Source: JBOICV01 sp050740255 | Lineage (GTDB): Bacteria; Pseudomonadota; Gammaproteobacteria; Nevskiales; JBOICV01 | NCBI GenBank assembly: GCA_050740255.1 | Contig: JBOICV010000051.1 | Location: forward strand, 1-64,000 | Length of the DNA: 64,000 nt | Reading direction: 5' to 3' | Position numbers and translations under genes: made by a program | In this document: positions 24,368 to 33,757 of the stretch, in pieces | Layout of the letters: every line of letters begins with the position of its first letter | Numbering within the stretch: the stretch's first letter is position 1 | Notes under the pieces: model-generated | What the model saw: only the letters and a program-made list of their open reading frames with translations | Database searches by the model: none | Told to the model about the DNA's origin: nothing

Positions 24368-26122
24368 ATGAACAAGTACAGCCTGGTCATTCGCAATGGA
24401 CAGATCGTGGACGGCAGCGGCGCGGCGCGCTATGTCGCCGACCTTGGCATCGCCGCCGGGCGCATCGCGCGGATCGCGCCGACGGGAGCCATCCCTTCCA
24501 GCGAGGCGGATGAATCTATTGACGCCACGGGGCTGATCGTCGCGCCGGGCGTGATTGATCTGCACACGCACTACGACGCGCAGATCCACTGGGACCCGTA
24601 CTGCACGACGTCGTCGTGGCACGGCACCACCAGCGTGGTGGTCGGCAATTGCGGTTTCGGTTTCGCACCCTGCCCGCCGGAGCTGCGCGAGCGCTACATG
24701 CAGATGATGGTGAACACCGAGCAGATCGCCTATAACGCGATGCGCGCTACGCTGCCCTGGAACTGGGTGACCTATCCCGAATGGATGGCGCGCCTCAAGC
24801 AGAAAACCAAGGGCATCAACATCGGCAGCTACCTGCCGCTGAATTCGCTGATGATGTTTGTAATGGGCGCCGACGCCGCGAAAACGCGCGCGGCGACGGC
24901 CGCCGAACGCGCGCGCATGCGTGCACTGCTGCACGAAGCGATGGACTGTGGTGCCATCGGTTTCGGGTTCTCGCATCTGGGGCAAATGAACAGTCACAAG
25001 GACTTCGACGGCTCGCCGATGCCGACCGACACGATGGCGGTGGAGGAGGCCTACAACCTCGCCGATGTGCTGCGGGAGCGCGGCGAAGGCTGCATCCAGG
25101 CCTTGTGCGAATTGCCGGGAATGCCCAATCGCCAGGTAGTCGAGGAACTGGCGCGGCGCTCAGGCCGGCCGGTGATTCACAACGTCATCGCCGTGCTCGA
25201 CCTGATGCCGGATTTTCACACCGGCGTGATGCAGTGGCTGGATAGCTGCGTCGCACGCGGCCTCGACATCTACAGCCAGGCGCTGTCCACGCGTGTGTGG
25301 ACCGAGTTCCGGCTGCTCGAATACAACGCCTGGGATCAAGTGCCGGTGCTGGCCGAGTTCTCCAATTGCGGCCTGAGCGTCGCGGATAAATTGAAGAAGG
25401 CGGGCGACGCGGATTGGCGCGCGCGACTGCGCAGCCAGTACCAGCCGGCGATGATGGTCATTGCTGGCGGACCCTTTGAAAGTTTCTACCTGCACGACGC
25501 CAAGGCTGCGCCGGCTTACGAAAAGTTCGAGGGGCAGTTGCTCGGCGAGATTGCCGCGCAACTCGGCGTCGCGGTGACGGATCTGATCTTCGACATCGGC
25601 ATCGCCAGCGGCATGCTGGCTGATTTTCGCACCAGTATCGCCACCAGCCAGGACCCGGACAAAGTCGCCGCCATGCTGTTGCACCCGCGTGTGCTGATCG
25701 GCACCTCCGACGGCGGCGCGCACGGCAAGTTCTACAGCGGTGGCCATTTCTCGACCGATGCACTCACTTGGCTGGTGCGCGAGGAGAAGCGCATCGGACT
25801 GGAAGCGATGCATCAGAAATTGAGCAGCCTGCCGGCGCGTGTCCTTGGGCTCGACCGCCGCGGCGAGTTGCGCGAGGGCTGGGCCGCTGATCTGATGATC
25901 TACGACTACGAACGGCTCGACTACACGCGCAACCGCTACCTCGTCGCGCACGATGTGCCCGGTGACGAGTGGCGGCGCGTGGTGCCGGTGCGCGGCATTG
26001 ATTGGGTCGTGGTCAATGGTCAGGCGATTTTCCGCAATAACAACTGTCAGGGCGCCGTGCCGGGACAAGTTCTGAGCCTGTCGCGACGGGCTCATGCACG
26101 GACAACCGCGGTGAACGTCTGA
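24368..26122 (+). CDS. N-acyl-D-amino-acid deacylase-type amidohydrolase
   Basis: This 584-residue amidohydrolase is close to D-aminoacylases, which release D-amino acids from N-acyl derivatives. The metal-binding HTH (His66, His68) in VIDLHTHYDAQIHWDP and the Cys95 in VGNCGFGFAP match the D-aminoacylase metal site. A later SDGGAHG block supplies the catalytic Asp. The C-terminal part (LREGWAADLMIYDYERL) is the usual beta-sandwich half. No signal peptide. First gene of a four-gene unit with the TonB receptor 65 bases downstream. The actual substrate may be another N-acyl or cyclic amide. Confidence 0.88.
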   Translation: MNKYSLVIRNGQIVDGSGAARYVADLGIAAGRIARIAPTGAIPSSEADESIDATGLIVAPGVIDLHTHYDAQIHWDPYCTTSSWHGTTSVVVGNCGFGFAPCPPELRERYMQMMVNTEQIAYNAMRATLPWNWVTYPEWMARLKQKTKGINIGSYLPLNSLMMFVMGADAAKTRAATAAERARMRALLHEAMDCGAIGFGFSHLGQMNSHKDFDGSPMPTDTMAVEEAYNLADVLRERGEGCIQALCELPGMPNRQVVEELARRSGRPVIHNVIAVLDLMPDFHTGVMQWLDSCVARGLDIYSQALSTRVWTEFRLLEYNAWDQVPVLAEFSNCGLSVADKLKKAGDADWRARLRSQYQPAMMVIAGGPFESFYLHDAKAAPAYEKFEGQLLGEIAAQLGVAVTDLIFDIGIASGMLADFRTSIATSQDPDKVAAMLLHPRVLIGTSDGGAHGKFYSGGHFSTDALTWLVREEKRIGLEAMHQKLSSLPARVLGLDRRGELREGWAADLMIYDYERLDYTRNRYLVAHDVPGDEWRRVVPVRGIDWVVVNGQAIFRNNNCQGAVPGQVLSLSRRAHARTTAVNV

Positions 26123-26186
26123 GATTCGGCTGCCGCGCGCACCGCGTGCGGCGACGGCAGAAGGGCGGTGGGCTGGAGGAGATTGC

Positions 26187-28580
26187 ATGAGACCGACGAG
26201 CGCGATGCGCGGAGTCCGTCGCTGGCCGGGGGCGTTTGCCCTGCTGGCTTGCGCGATGAGCCACACGCTCCACGCTCAGGATACCGTCGCCGGATCAGAG
26301 CAAGCGGCTGTTCCGGATCCGGTGCAGTCTGGCGGCGCTGCCGAGCAAACCGCGCCGCTGCCGACAATCCCGGTCGAGTTGAGCGCCTCGGGTCCGAAAG
26401 AGGACGCCGTCGTCCGCGAGCCGGAATCGGTTCTGATCGAGGAAATCGTGGTCACCGCGCAAAAGCGCGTGCAGACCTTGCAGGATATTCCGATTGCCGC
26501 CAGCGTTATCCGCGCCGACGACATTCAGCAGGCGCAGATCGTTTCCCTCTCCGACCTCTCGAACCGGCTGTCGGGATTTCATTTCGGCGAAATCGCCGGC
26601 GGCGGGCAGGCGTCAATCCGCGGCGTTGGATTCTCCCTGGTCACCGGCGCGGGCGAGGGCTCGGTGGCGGTGCACTCCGACGGTTTGTTTCTGTCACGGC
26701 CGGGTTCGATCACGATGTTGCAGGAGGACATCGCCCGCATCGAGGTGTTGCGCGGACCCCAGGGCACTTTGTACGGGCGCAACGCGACGGCCGGCGTGGT
26801 TAATCTGAGTACGCCGGAGCCGCCGGAGCAGTTCGAGGCCGGCGGCGGCGCACTGACCGGCGACATCGGGCGCCGCAAGTACAGCCTGCATCTGGGCGAT
26901 AGTTTCGCCGACGGCGCGTTGCGGCTGCGCGTGAGCGGCGTGACCGACCGCATCGGGGACTATTTCATCAACGAACGATTTCCCGGCGTGGACTATGGGT
27001 CGTCGCATCAGGACGGATTCCGGCTCGCGGGCGACTGGCTGGCCGCCGACGCGCTTAAGTTGGAGCTGCGCGCCTTTCTGGCCGAGCAAGACTTCGCCGG
27101 TCCGCTCTACTCCGCCTACAAGCCGCCGGCCAACGCCGTGCTGGCGCCGCCCGGCACCTATTCGAACCAGCCGTATGGAACCCGCGTCAACACCCGAGGC
27201 GTTTCGAGCAAGGATCTGACCGGCGGATCGCTCAAGGCGATCTGGAATCTGGCCGATGAGCTGACACTGAGCAGCCAGACTGGATACGTCAAGTTCGAGT
27301 TTGATTCTCCGGAAGGCTATGACGGCGATGGCACCAGCAACGACATCTTTCGCACCTTCCGCTTCAATCCCTCGCGCACCTTCACCGAGGAGCTGAATCT
27401 GAATTTCGAATCGCGCGACTGGCAGTGGTTGCTCGGCGCTTTTTTTCTGAAAGAGAAAATCACGTTGAACTTTGACGTGGACCTTGCAGTCAGCGGCGTC
27501 GCCAATACGGTGCTATCGAATCTGCTGCCCGGTCTCGATCCGAATCTGTTGGAACAGCTGCTGGCCGTTGCGGGCCAGAACCAGAAGCTCGACATCCAGA
27601 ATTACAGCGCCGAGAAAACCACCAGCTGGGCGGTGTTCGGTGACACGACCTACTCGATCCTGAAAGACCTGCGCGTGTTTGGCGGTCTGCGCTATCTCAA
27701 GGATCGTAAATCGCAAGTCCTCACCAGTCGCATATTCCCGCGCGCTACACCGCAGGTCGGCGTGACCAACTGTCAGGACCTGACGACGCCCTTCGACGAC
27801 AGCGCAGCCACCAGCCGGATTGGCCTGCAGTACGACCTGGCTGCGGAAGTGAAAAGCTACGCGCAGTACTCCACCGGCTATAAGAGCGGGGGGTTTTCCG
27901 TGGCCGCCTGCGGCGACACCTTCAAGCCGGAGCAGGTGAAAGCCTATGAAGTCGGCCTCAAGTCGAGCTGGTTGCAGCGGCGCGTGCGTTTCAACGCGGC
28001 AGCGTTTCTCTACGGCTACAAAAATCTGCAGGTTGAGGAAGTAGTGCTGCCCTCGGTGATTATCAACAATGCGCAGGCCAGGGTCCGCGGCGGCGAATTT
28101 GAAGTGAGCGCGCTACCGTTTCAGACGCTGGAGCTGGGCGTGAATGCGACTTTCCTCGACGCGCGCTACACCGATTTTGTGAACGCAGACAACACCGACG
28201 GCGTTCTCGGCGGCCCCGATCAGCAACTGGCGGGAAATTACCTGAACCGCTCGCCGAAAGTGGCACTGGCCTTGTCTGGCCAGTACACCGTGAGACTCGA
28301 CCGCTGGGGTTCGCTGATCGGCCGCGTCGAAGGCAATTACAACAGCCGCGCCTACCTGCGCGAATTCAATAACAGTACGGACTATCAGGATGCGCACTGG
28401 ATCCTGAACGGTTATCTCAACTATCTCGGCCCGGCGAACAGCTTACAGCTGCGCGGCTTTGTCAAGAACGCGACCAACGAGCCGGTGCTCGGCGGATTTC
28501 TCGGCATTGCCGGCTACAAGGCCGCATCGTTCAATCCACCGCGTACGATCGGCATCGAACTGGCCTACAGCTTCCCGTGA
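26187..28580 (+). CDS. TonB-dependent receptor
   Basis: The 797-residue outer-membrane receptor has a signal peptide (FALLACAMSHTLHAQ), a TonB box-like EEIVVTAQKR near residue 90, a plug domain (IPIAASVIRADDI, then IEVLRGPQGTLYGRNATAGVVNL in the usual form, in parts) and a 22-strand barrel ending in aromatic-rich IGIELAYSFP. The final Phe-Pro is slightly unusual; most barrels end in Phe. It resembles the sphingomonad/gammaproteobacterial receptor group that imports plant or steroid-like compounds rather than iron siderophores. Its stop overlaps the next start (GTGA). Confidence 0.93.
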   Translation: MRPTSAMRGVRRWPGAFALLACAMSHTLHAQDTVAGSEQAAVPDPVQSGGAAEQTAPLPTIPVELSASGPKEDAVVREPESVLIEEIVVTAQKRVQTLQDIPIAASVIRADDIQQAQIVSLSDLSNRLSGFHFGEIAGGGQASIRGVGFSLVTGAGEGSVAVHSDGLFLSRPGSITMLQEDIARIEVLRGPQGTLYGRNATAGVVNLSTPEPPEQFEAGGGALTGDIGRRKYSLHLGDSFADGALRLRVSGVTDRIGDYFINERFPGVDYGSSHQDGFRLAGDWLAADALKLELRAFLAEQDFAGPLYSAYKPPANAVLAPPGTYSNQPYGTRVNTRGVSSKDLTGGSLKAIWNLADELTLSSQTGYVKFEFDSPEGYDGDGTSNDIFRTFRFNPSRTFTEELNLNFESRDWQWLLGAFFLKEKITLNFDVDLAVSGVANTVLSNLLPGLDPNLLEQLLAVAGQNQKLDIQNYSAEKTTSWAVFGDTTYSILKDLRVFGGLRYLKDRKSQVLTSRIFPRATPQVGVTNCQDLTTPFDDSAATSRIGLQYDLAAEVKSYAQYSTGYKSGGFSVAACGDTFKPEQVKAYEVGLKSSWLQRRVRFNAAAFLYGYKNLQVEEVVLPSVIINNAQARVRGGEFEVSALPFQTLELGVNATFLDARYTDFVNADNTDGVLGGPDQQLAGNYLNRSPKVALALSGQYTVRLDRWGSLIGRVEGNYNSRAYLREFNNSTDYQDAHWILNGYLNYLGPANSLQLRGFVKNATNEPVLGGFLGIAGYKAASFNPPRTIGIELAYSFP

Positions 28581-31099
28581 ATACGACAGCCGCAACGACA
28601 CGCGAGCGGCGTGCAAGGCCAAGTCTGATCCGCGCGCTGGATGAAGCACTCGACGAGCAGCAGTTTGGCGGCAAGGCAGCGTCGCTGTCGCGGGCCGTAC
28701 GCGCAGGCCTGCCGGTGCCCGCGGGTTTTGCGCTGAGCACCGAAGCGGTGGCGAATGTCTGTACGAGCGCGGCGCCGGAAGCTCTCGCGCAATTCCTGCA
28801 AATGTTTCTCGGGCCGGTTGCGGTACGTTCGTCGGCGCTCGGAGAGGACTCGTCGCAGGCAAGTTTCGCGGGCCAGCACCACACCGAGCTGGGCGTGGTC
28901 GGGGCGGACGCGATCATCGCAGCCATTGCGAAGGTGAAGGCTTCGGGCAGCAGCGCCGCGGCGCTCGACTACCGGCAGCGCATGCGGCTTGAGGGACAGG
29001 CGCAGGTCGCGGTGGTGGTGCAGCGCATGGTTCGCGCCGAGCGCGCCGGCGTCTTGTTCACGCGTAACCCGGTCACTGGCGCGCGCGAGTTTGTGATTGA
29101 GGCAGCACAGGGCCTCGGCGAAATGCTGGTGGGTGGCCGCGCGACGCCGGCGCGTTACCGGCTCGCCGATGACGGTGCCTTGATTGAGTTTCAGCCCGGA
29201 CAGCAGACGCAGGCGCTGGTGCTTGGCGCAGACGGTCGCGTGACGCCGCGCCCGCTTGATGTGCCGCAACTCGGCGCCGATTGTTTGTCGCAAGCGGCGC
29301 TCACGGCGCTGATGGAACTCGGCCGGCGCTGCGAGGAAGTTTATGGTGCGCCGCAAGACCTTGAGTGGGCGATTGAGGACGGCGCGCTGTTCCTGCTGCA
29401 ATCGCGGCCCATCACCACGCTGGGCGATCCGGTGTTCGAGAAGCTGCTGCGCTCGCGCAATGTGCTGAACGGCGACGCGGGCGCCGGCGTGTTGTGGTCG
29501 CGCGTCAATGTCGGTGAGGCGATTCCGGGCACCGTCCGCGCGCTGACCGCCGGCTTCCACCGCGACAGCATCGAGCTCAGTCCACAGCGGATGTTCCAGC
29601 GCATGGGTGTATTTCCCGCAGGTCCGGTGCGCAGGCCCGAGCGCGCCGCGGAAAACCCCTCGCAGTTCCTGTGCGGCAAGATGACGATCAACGTGGATTA
29701 CATGCGCGCCATCGCCGATCGCATCCCCGGCACCAGCGGCGATGCGCTGGAAGAGGCCGCATTGGGCCGTGTGCGTCACGGCGTGAAGAGCCGGCCTGAA
29801 CGCCGCCGCTATCCGATCATCGCCGCCAAGCTGTTGTGGATCATCGCCACGCTGCCGCGCCGGCTCGAGCGCCTGCACGAGGAAACGCATCGCTGGTGGC
29901 ACGCACGCACGCGCGAAGTGGCGTCGGCCGATCTGACTCGCGCCGTCGCGGTGTTCGAGGAGAGTTGCGAACGCTACGCGCGTATCATCATCAATCAGGG
30001 CTTGATCGCGACGCTCAGCACCGGTTTCTGGGACCCGGTCGCCCGCCTGGTGCGCCGCATCGGCAGCGAGGATGATCTGCTGCAGCTCACCGCCGGCTAC
30101 GGCAATGTGCTGGAGACGCGGATGCTGGAACGCCTCTGGGATGTTTCACGCGGTCGCGGAACCCTCGACAGTTTTCTCGCCGAGTACGGCTACCTCGCCG
30201 CCAGCGCCGGCGAGTTGGCGCATCCAAGCTGGCGTGAGGACCGCCGCACGCTGGAGCAGATCGTCGCCTGCTACACCGGCCAGCCGGAATCCGGGCAACC
30301 CGCAATACGCCAGCGTGCAACTCGCGCGGCGCATCTGCAGGCGCGCGCGCGCGTGCTGGCGGCAGCGCCCTGGCATCTGCGCATCGCGTTGCGCATGAGC
30401 CTGCGACTCGCCGGCCGCATGCTGCCGATCCGCGAAGTCGGCAAGGCCTGCATGGTGATGGGCACCGACGTGGGCCGCGCCGCCGCGCGTCGTGCCGGTG
30501 CGCTGCTGGCGCAGCGCGGCGACATCGCTGGCGCCGACGACGTTTTCCATCTCACACCCTCGGAGTTGCGCGATTCGGTGTGCGTGGTCGCCGACCGGCG
30601 CAAGGCCGTTGCGCAGCTCAAGCGCCTGCATGATTTCTATTCCAGCGTCGAACTGCCGGATTTCTTCACCTCGGAGCAATTGTCGGAGATCCTGCGCAAG
30701 AAGATCGAAATTGCTGAAAACACCGAGCCTGTCGCCGCTTTGAGCGATGCGCTACAGATTCGCGCTATTGGCGTCAGCCGCGGCCGCCACAGCGGCATCG
30801 CGCGCGTCATCACTGATCCCAACGCGGTGGCGCGCTTCGATCCGGGCGACGTGTTGGTCTGCAACATCACCGATCCGGGCTGGGCCGCGCTGTTCTCCAT
30901 CGCTGGCGCCATGGTCGTGGACATCGGCGGCATGCTCAGCCACAGCGCCATCATCGCGCGCGAGCTGGGCATCCCGGCGGTGGTCAACACGCGCGACGGC
31001 AGCCGCCGCATCCCGGACGGCGCGCGCCTGAGCGTGGACGGCGCCACCGGTATCGTCACCGTATTGCCCGACGAAATCTTGCAGGAGACAGTCGCATGA
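28577..31099 (+). CDS. PEP-synthase-like dikinase, rifampin phosphotransferase-type architecture
   Basis: The 840-residue protein has an N-terminal ATP-grasp (PPDK_N) domain at about 20-290 with FGGKAASL, VRSSALGEDS and LLQSRPIT. A long central helical region of about 400 residues shows no known fold. A C-terminal swivelling His domain carries the phosphohistidine motif GGMLSHSAIIARELGIPAV (His about 789). The PEP-binding TIM barrel of true PEP synthase is missing, as in rifampin phosphotransferase. An ATP-driven phosphorylation of a small molecule bound by the central region is therefore likely. GTG start overlaps the TonB receptor stop, and its own stop overlaps the next ATG. Confidence 0.85.
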   Translation: MNTTAATTRERRARPSLIRALDEALDEQQFGGKAASLSRAVRAGLPVPAGFALSTEAVANVCTSAAPEALAQFLQMFLGPVAVRSSALGEDSSQASFAGQHHTELGVVGADAIIAAIAKVKASGSSAAALDYRQRMRLEGQAQVAVVVQRMVRAERAGVLFTRNPVTGAREFVIEAAQGLGEMLVGGRATPARYRLADDGALIEFQPGQQTQALVLGADGRVTPRPLDVPQLGADCLSQAALTALMELGRRCEEVYGAPQDLEWAIEDGALFLLQSRPITTLGDPVFEKLLRSRNVLNGDAGAGVLWSRVNVGEAIPGTVRALTAGFHRDSIELSPQRMFQRMGVFPAGPVRRPERAAENPSQFLCGKMTINVDYMRAIADRIPGTSGDALEEAALGRVRHGVKSRPERRRYPIIAAKLLWIIATLPRRLERLHEETHRWWHARTREVASADLTRAVAVFEESCERYARIIINQGLIATLSTGFWDPVARLVRRIGSEDDLLQLTAGYGNVLETRMLERLWDVSRGRGTLDSFLAEYGYLAASAGELAHPSWREDRRTLEQIVACYTGQPESGQPAIRQRATRAAHLQARARVLAAAPWHLRIALRMSLRLAGRMLPIREVGKACMVMGTDVGRAAARRAGALLAQRGDIAGADDVFHLTPSELRDSVCVVADRRKAVAQLKRLHDFYSSVELPDFFTSEQLSEILRKKIEIAENTEPVAALSDALQIRAIGVSRGRHSGIARVITDPNAVARFDPGDVLVCNITDPGWAALFSIAGAMVVDIGGMLSHSAIIARELGIPAVVNTRDGSRRIPDGARLSVDGATGIVTVLPDEILQETVA

Positions 31100-32082
31100 A
31101 TCTCTACAGCGACGAGGACTTTATCCACCCCATCGGCGCCGATGCCGATTGGCAGGAATCCGTGGTGCTGATCTTCAGCGATGAAGCCAGCGGACTCGCG
31201 GGATTTTTCCGCATCGGCTCGGAACCCAACTTGGGTTTGTCGCAAGTTTATTTCAACCTGGTCTCGCGTGACGGTCTGCGCTTTCGTCACAACCCCTTCG
31301 ATCTGGCGATGCAGCCGGGCGACCGCACGGCGGACGGTTTCGCCGCCGAGTCATTGCACTGGCGTATCCCGAAGCGAGAGTTCGTGCACTTGACGGGAAC
31401 GCATGGCGAAGTTTCCGTCGATCTTCGCCTGCACGATTTCTATCCTTCGACGCCGTGGCAGATGCTCGGCACTGGCGGCCTGGAGAAACTGGCGCCGGGG
31501 CACGTCGAAAGCTCCGGCCGCGTGGAAGGACGCGTCGTCGTCGGCGACCGGGTGTTCACAATCGACAATGCATTGGGTCACCGCGATCATTCCTGGGGCC
31601 GCAGGGACGTGCGCGTCATGCGCAGTTTCCGTTGGGTGGCTGGCACCTGTGGGCCACAGCTTTCGTTCAGTGGCTTAGTGCTGCACATGGCCGACGGCCA
31701 TTTCATGCGCGCCGGTTTCATCCGGCGCAACGACGTGCTGTGCCCCCTGCGCGATTTTGACGTGCTTGCGCAGGTAAACCCCGATGGGCTGACCGTCCGC
31801 GGCGGCACGGCCGAGTGGACGCTCGCCGACGGCGCCCGTGTTGTGCTTGAAGCCTCAGTCATCGACGGCGTCATCACTTCCTACCGCTCCGATCACGGTG
31901 GCCGAGGCAGTCACATCGGGGTGGAGGGATTGTCGGTCGCGCGCTGTGGAGCGTTGAACGGCTTCTGCGATTTCAACGTCAGTAACAACCTCGCAGGCGG
32001 CGAACAACCGGCGCCCAGCGTCTGTGAAGAATATGCAACGCTGAAGTCAGGGCTGAGCACGCGGCCGCAAAGAAATTTTTGA
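31096..32082 (+). CDS. DUF7064/7065-like (AttH/CrtC lipocalin-type) protein
   Basis: 328 residues with a beta-rich pattern and the signature ALGHRDHSWGRRD near residue 160, followed by WVAGTCGPQLSFSG. This resembles the DUF7064/7065 and carotenoid 1,2-hydratase/AttH group of tandem lipocalin-like domains, which bind hydrophobic compounds. No signal peptide. It is the last gene of the four-gene unit and translationally coupled to the dikinase. The final 40 residues overlap antisense with the decayed ABC ATPase, and the C-terminus may be altered. Function unknown. Confidence 0.72.
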   Translation: MNLYSDEDFIHPIGADADWQESVVLIFSDEASGLAGFFRIGSEPNLGLSQVYFNLVSRDGLRFRHNPFDLAMQPGDRTADGFAAESLHWRIPKREFVHLTGTHGEVSVDLRLHDFYPSTPWQMLGTGGLEKLAPGHVESSGRVEGRVVVGDRVFTIDNALGHRDHSWGRRDVRVMRSFRWVAGTCGPQLSFSGLVLHMADGHFMRAGFIRRNDVLCPLRDFDVLAQVNPDGLTVRGGTAEWTLADGARVVLEASVIDGVITSYRSDHGGRGSHIGVEGLSVARCGALNGFCDFNVSNNLAGGEQPAPSVCEEYATLKSGLSTRPQRNF

Positions 32083-32390
32083 AGCTGCCGGTGGCGCAAC
32101 CCGTGCCCGGACGACGCATCGAAAAACGGCGCCGGCGAATCCTGACGCACGATTTCACCGTGATTCATGAACAGCACGCGCTGCGCCACCGCGCGGACGA
32201 ATCCCATCTCGTGTGTCGCCACCAGCATGGTCATGCCTTCGAGCGCGAGTTGCCTCATAACGTCCAGCGCTTCGCCATCCATGCGGATTTCGCCGCCACT
32301 GATTAATTCCAGCCCATTGAGCACGCGCAGCAATGTGGACCTGCCGGAACCACTGGGGCCACTCCAGGGGGCCGCGAAACAATCTCGCTT
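32080..32390 (-). pseudogene. Remnant of polar amino-acid ABC transporter ATPase (GlnQ/HisP type)
   Basis: Minus-strand translation shows GPSGSG-R-STLLRVLNGLE (Walker A with Lys replaced by Arg), then GGEIRMDGEALD, which joins directly to MRQLALEGMTMLVATHEMGF and VLFMNHGEIVRQDSPAPFFD. The Q-loop, signature and Walker B regions are missing between them, a deletion of roughly 100 residues. The sequence before GPSGSG does not match the family, so the 5' end is gone too. The fragment ends against the convergent DUF7064-like gene. It cannot be a working ATPase. Confidence 0.8.
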
Positions 32391-32403
32391 AATACGGATC
32401 AGT

Positions 32404-32448
32404 CTGCGTGAGATCGCTTCGTCACCGCGTTCCTCGCGATGACACGTT
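32404..32448. repeat. Short dispersed repeat (GATCGCTTCGTCA type)
   Basis: GAGATCGCTTCGTCACCGCG followed by TTCCTCGCGATGACAC is one unit of a repeat class found in many bacterial genomes (GATTGCTTCGTC...CTCGCAATGAC). It lies between the ABC remnant and the alpha/beta hydrolase stop codon. Confidence 0.5.
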
Positions 32449-33330
32449 AGTCAGAGTTTCCTTGGCCGCGTTCGCCGTCGCGAGTATCCAGTCCGCGGCA
32501 TCGCGCCACAGTGTGTCGCGCAATGCGTCCCTGAAGAAACCCAGGTGGCCGATACTTTTGACGCTGGCCTCCTGCGGTGCGATGCGGCGGCGCGTCAGTT
32601 GCAGATTCGGCATCTGGGCCAGTAAGGCGTCCACCGCGGCGGGCGGCGCAAAATCGGCATCGTCGGTGAACTCCAGCACCAGCGCCGGCGACCGCAGTTG
32701 CCGATAGCGCGCGGTATCGTGGCCGTGCGCGGAATTGAACAGATAGCCCTGCGAGCGGCCCCAGCGCGCCCACTGGCGAATCACCCCCGCGGGGACATCC
32801 ACCGAGGAAAGTCCCAGCCGCCGCATCGGGAAACGCGCGCGGCCGGCAGCCAGCAGCGGTGCCAGCAGATACCACAGCACCAGAATGCGCAAGCGAGCCT
32901 TGCCGCGCCACTGTGAAGCATGCGGTGCGTTGGCCGCCACCAGCACCAGCCCTGTCAGTTTTTCGGCCGCCGCGGCGAGGCCCACCAGTTGCCCGCCGGC
33001 CGAATGGCCCGCATGAAACAGCGGTACGCCGGGGAAGCTCCGCAAACTCCAGTCCAGTACGGCGTCAATGTCCAGCCGTCCCCACTGTTCCATATCCACG
33101 GCGGCATCCTCCGCCGTGCTGCCCTGCCCTTCGCCGACGCCGCGGTAGTCGAAGGTCAGGGCGGTGATGCCGCGCTGCGAAAGATAGGCCGCGAACTTGT
33201 CGTAGAAGCGGCGCGGTATGCCCAGACCCGCGGCGATGACCACCACTGCCCACGGCGGCACCGCGCCATGCACCGTCGCCGGCAGCATGCGTCCGTCCGC
33301 GCAGGGGATTTCGACTTGCCGCGTACTCAT
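32422..33330 (-). CDS. Alpha/beta hydrolase
   Basis: A 302-residue serine hydrolase. Nucleophile elbow GHSAGG with Ser110, an N-terminal DYRGVGEGQG oxyanion-side block, a later EFTDDADF acid region and GHLGFF for the catalytic His. No signal peptide. The ATG at 33330 overlaps the stop of the membrane-protein gene upstream (ATGA), so the two are translationally coupled; a longer frame runs through that gene and is spurious. Substrate unknown, probably an ester or acyl compound. Confidence 0.82.
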   Translation of the reverse strand: MSTRQVEIPCADGRMLPATVHGAVPPWAVVVIAAGLGIPRRFYDKFAAYLSQRGITALTFDYRGVGEGQGSTAEDAAVDMEQWGRLDIDAVLDWSLRSFPGVPLFHAGHSAGGQLVGLAAAAEKLTGLVLVAANAPHASQWRGKARLRILVLWYLLAPLLAAGRARFPMRRLGLSSVDVPAGVIRQWARWGRSQGYLFNSAHGHDTARYRQLRSPALVLEFTDDADFAPPAAVDALLAQMPNLQLTRRRIAPQEASVKSIGHLGFFRDALRDTLWRDAADWILATANAAKETLTNVSSRGTR

Positions 33331-33704
33331 GCGCCGCGCCGGGTGAGATAAATGATCAGCGCAAGGGCGAGCGCGAACGATGCGGCGCTGTCGGCGATGA
33401 CGATTTTTCTGAGCTGCGGGTTGTAGTCGCCGCTTGCGAGCGCCAGCGCCACGAACGACAACATGCTGACGAATCCCGCTGCGATGGCATAGGGCCGCAG
33501 CGCCGGCGTGAAGGCCGACAACAGGATGCAGCCGCCGATGAGCCCGAACAGCACCGCGCGGTGGCGCATCAGAATGGCCAGATTGCCGTCCGCGAAGGAG
33601 ATGCCATAGAGCGCGCTGAGCTTGTCGGCGCCAAGCACACCCGCCAGCGGCGCGATATTCACGAGCCCCACCAGCAAGAGCAGTGCGATCAGAATTTTTT
33701 CCAT
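33327..33704 (-). CDS. Four-helix integral membrane protein (125 aa)
   Basis: The protein is almost entirely hydrophobic, with four predicted helices (ILIALLLLVGLVNIAPL, AVLFGLIGGCILLSAF, PYAIAAGFVSMLSFVALAL, AASFALALALIIYL) joined by short loops including LMRHRAVLFG and LRKIVIADS. Homologues I recall are often misnamed phosphopantetheine adenylyltransferase; that activity has no support here. It forms a coupled pair with the alpha/beta hydrolase. A perfect dyad operator candidate lies 50 bases upstream. Confidence 0.75.
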   Translation of the reverse strand: MEKILIALLLLVGLVNIAPLAGVLGADKLSALYGISFADGNLAILMRHRAVLFGLIGGCILLSAFTPALRPYAIAAGFVSMLSFVALALASGDYNPQLRKIVIADSAASFALALALIIYLTRRGA

Positions 33705-33757
33705 GCGAGTTCCTATTCGTCAGGTCAGCAAGGATTGACCTCGATGGGGGTCTGGGC

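Noticed and set aside
28565..29902. 445-codon ORF antisense to the dikinase
   Set aside because: Same explanation; the sense strand carries recognisable ATP-grasp motifs.
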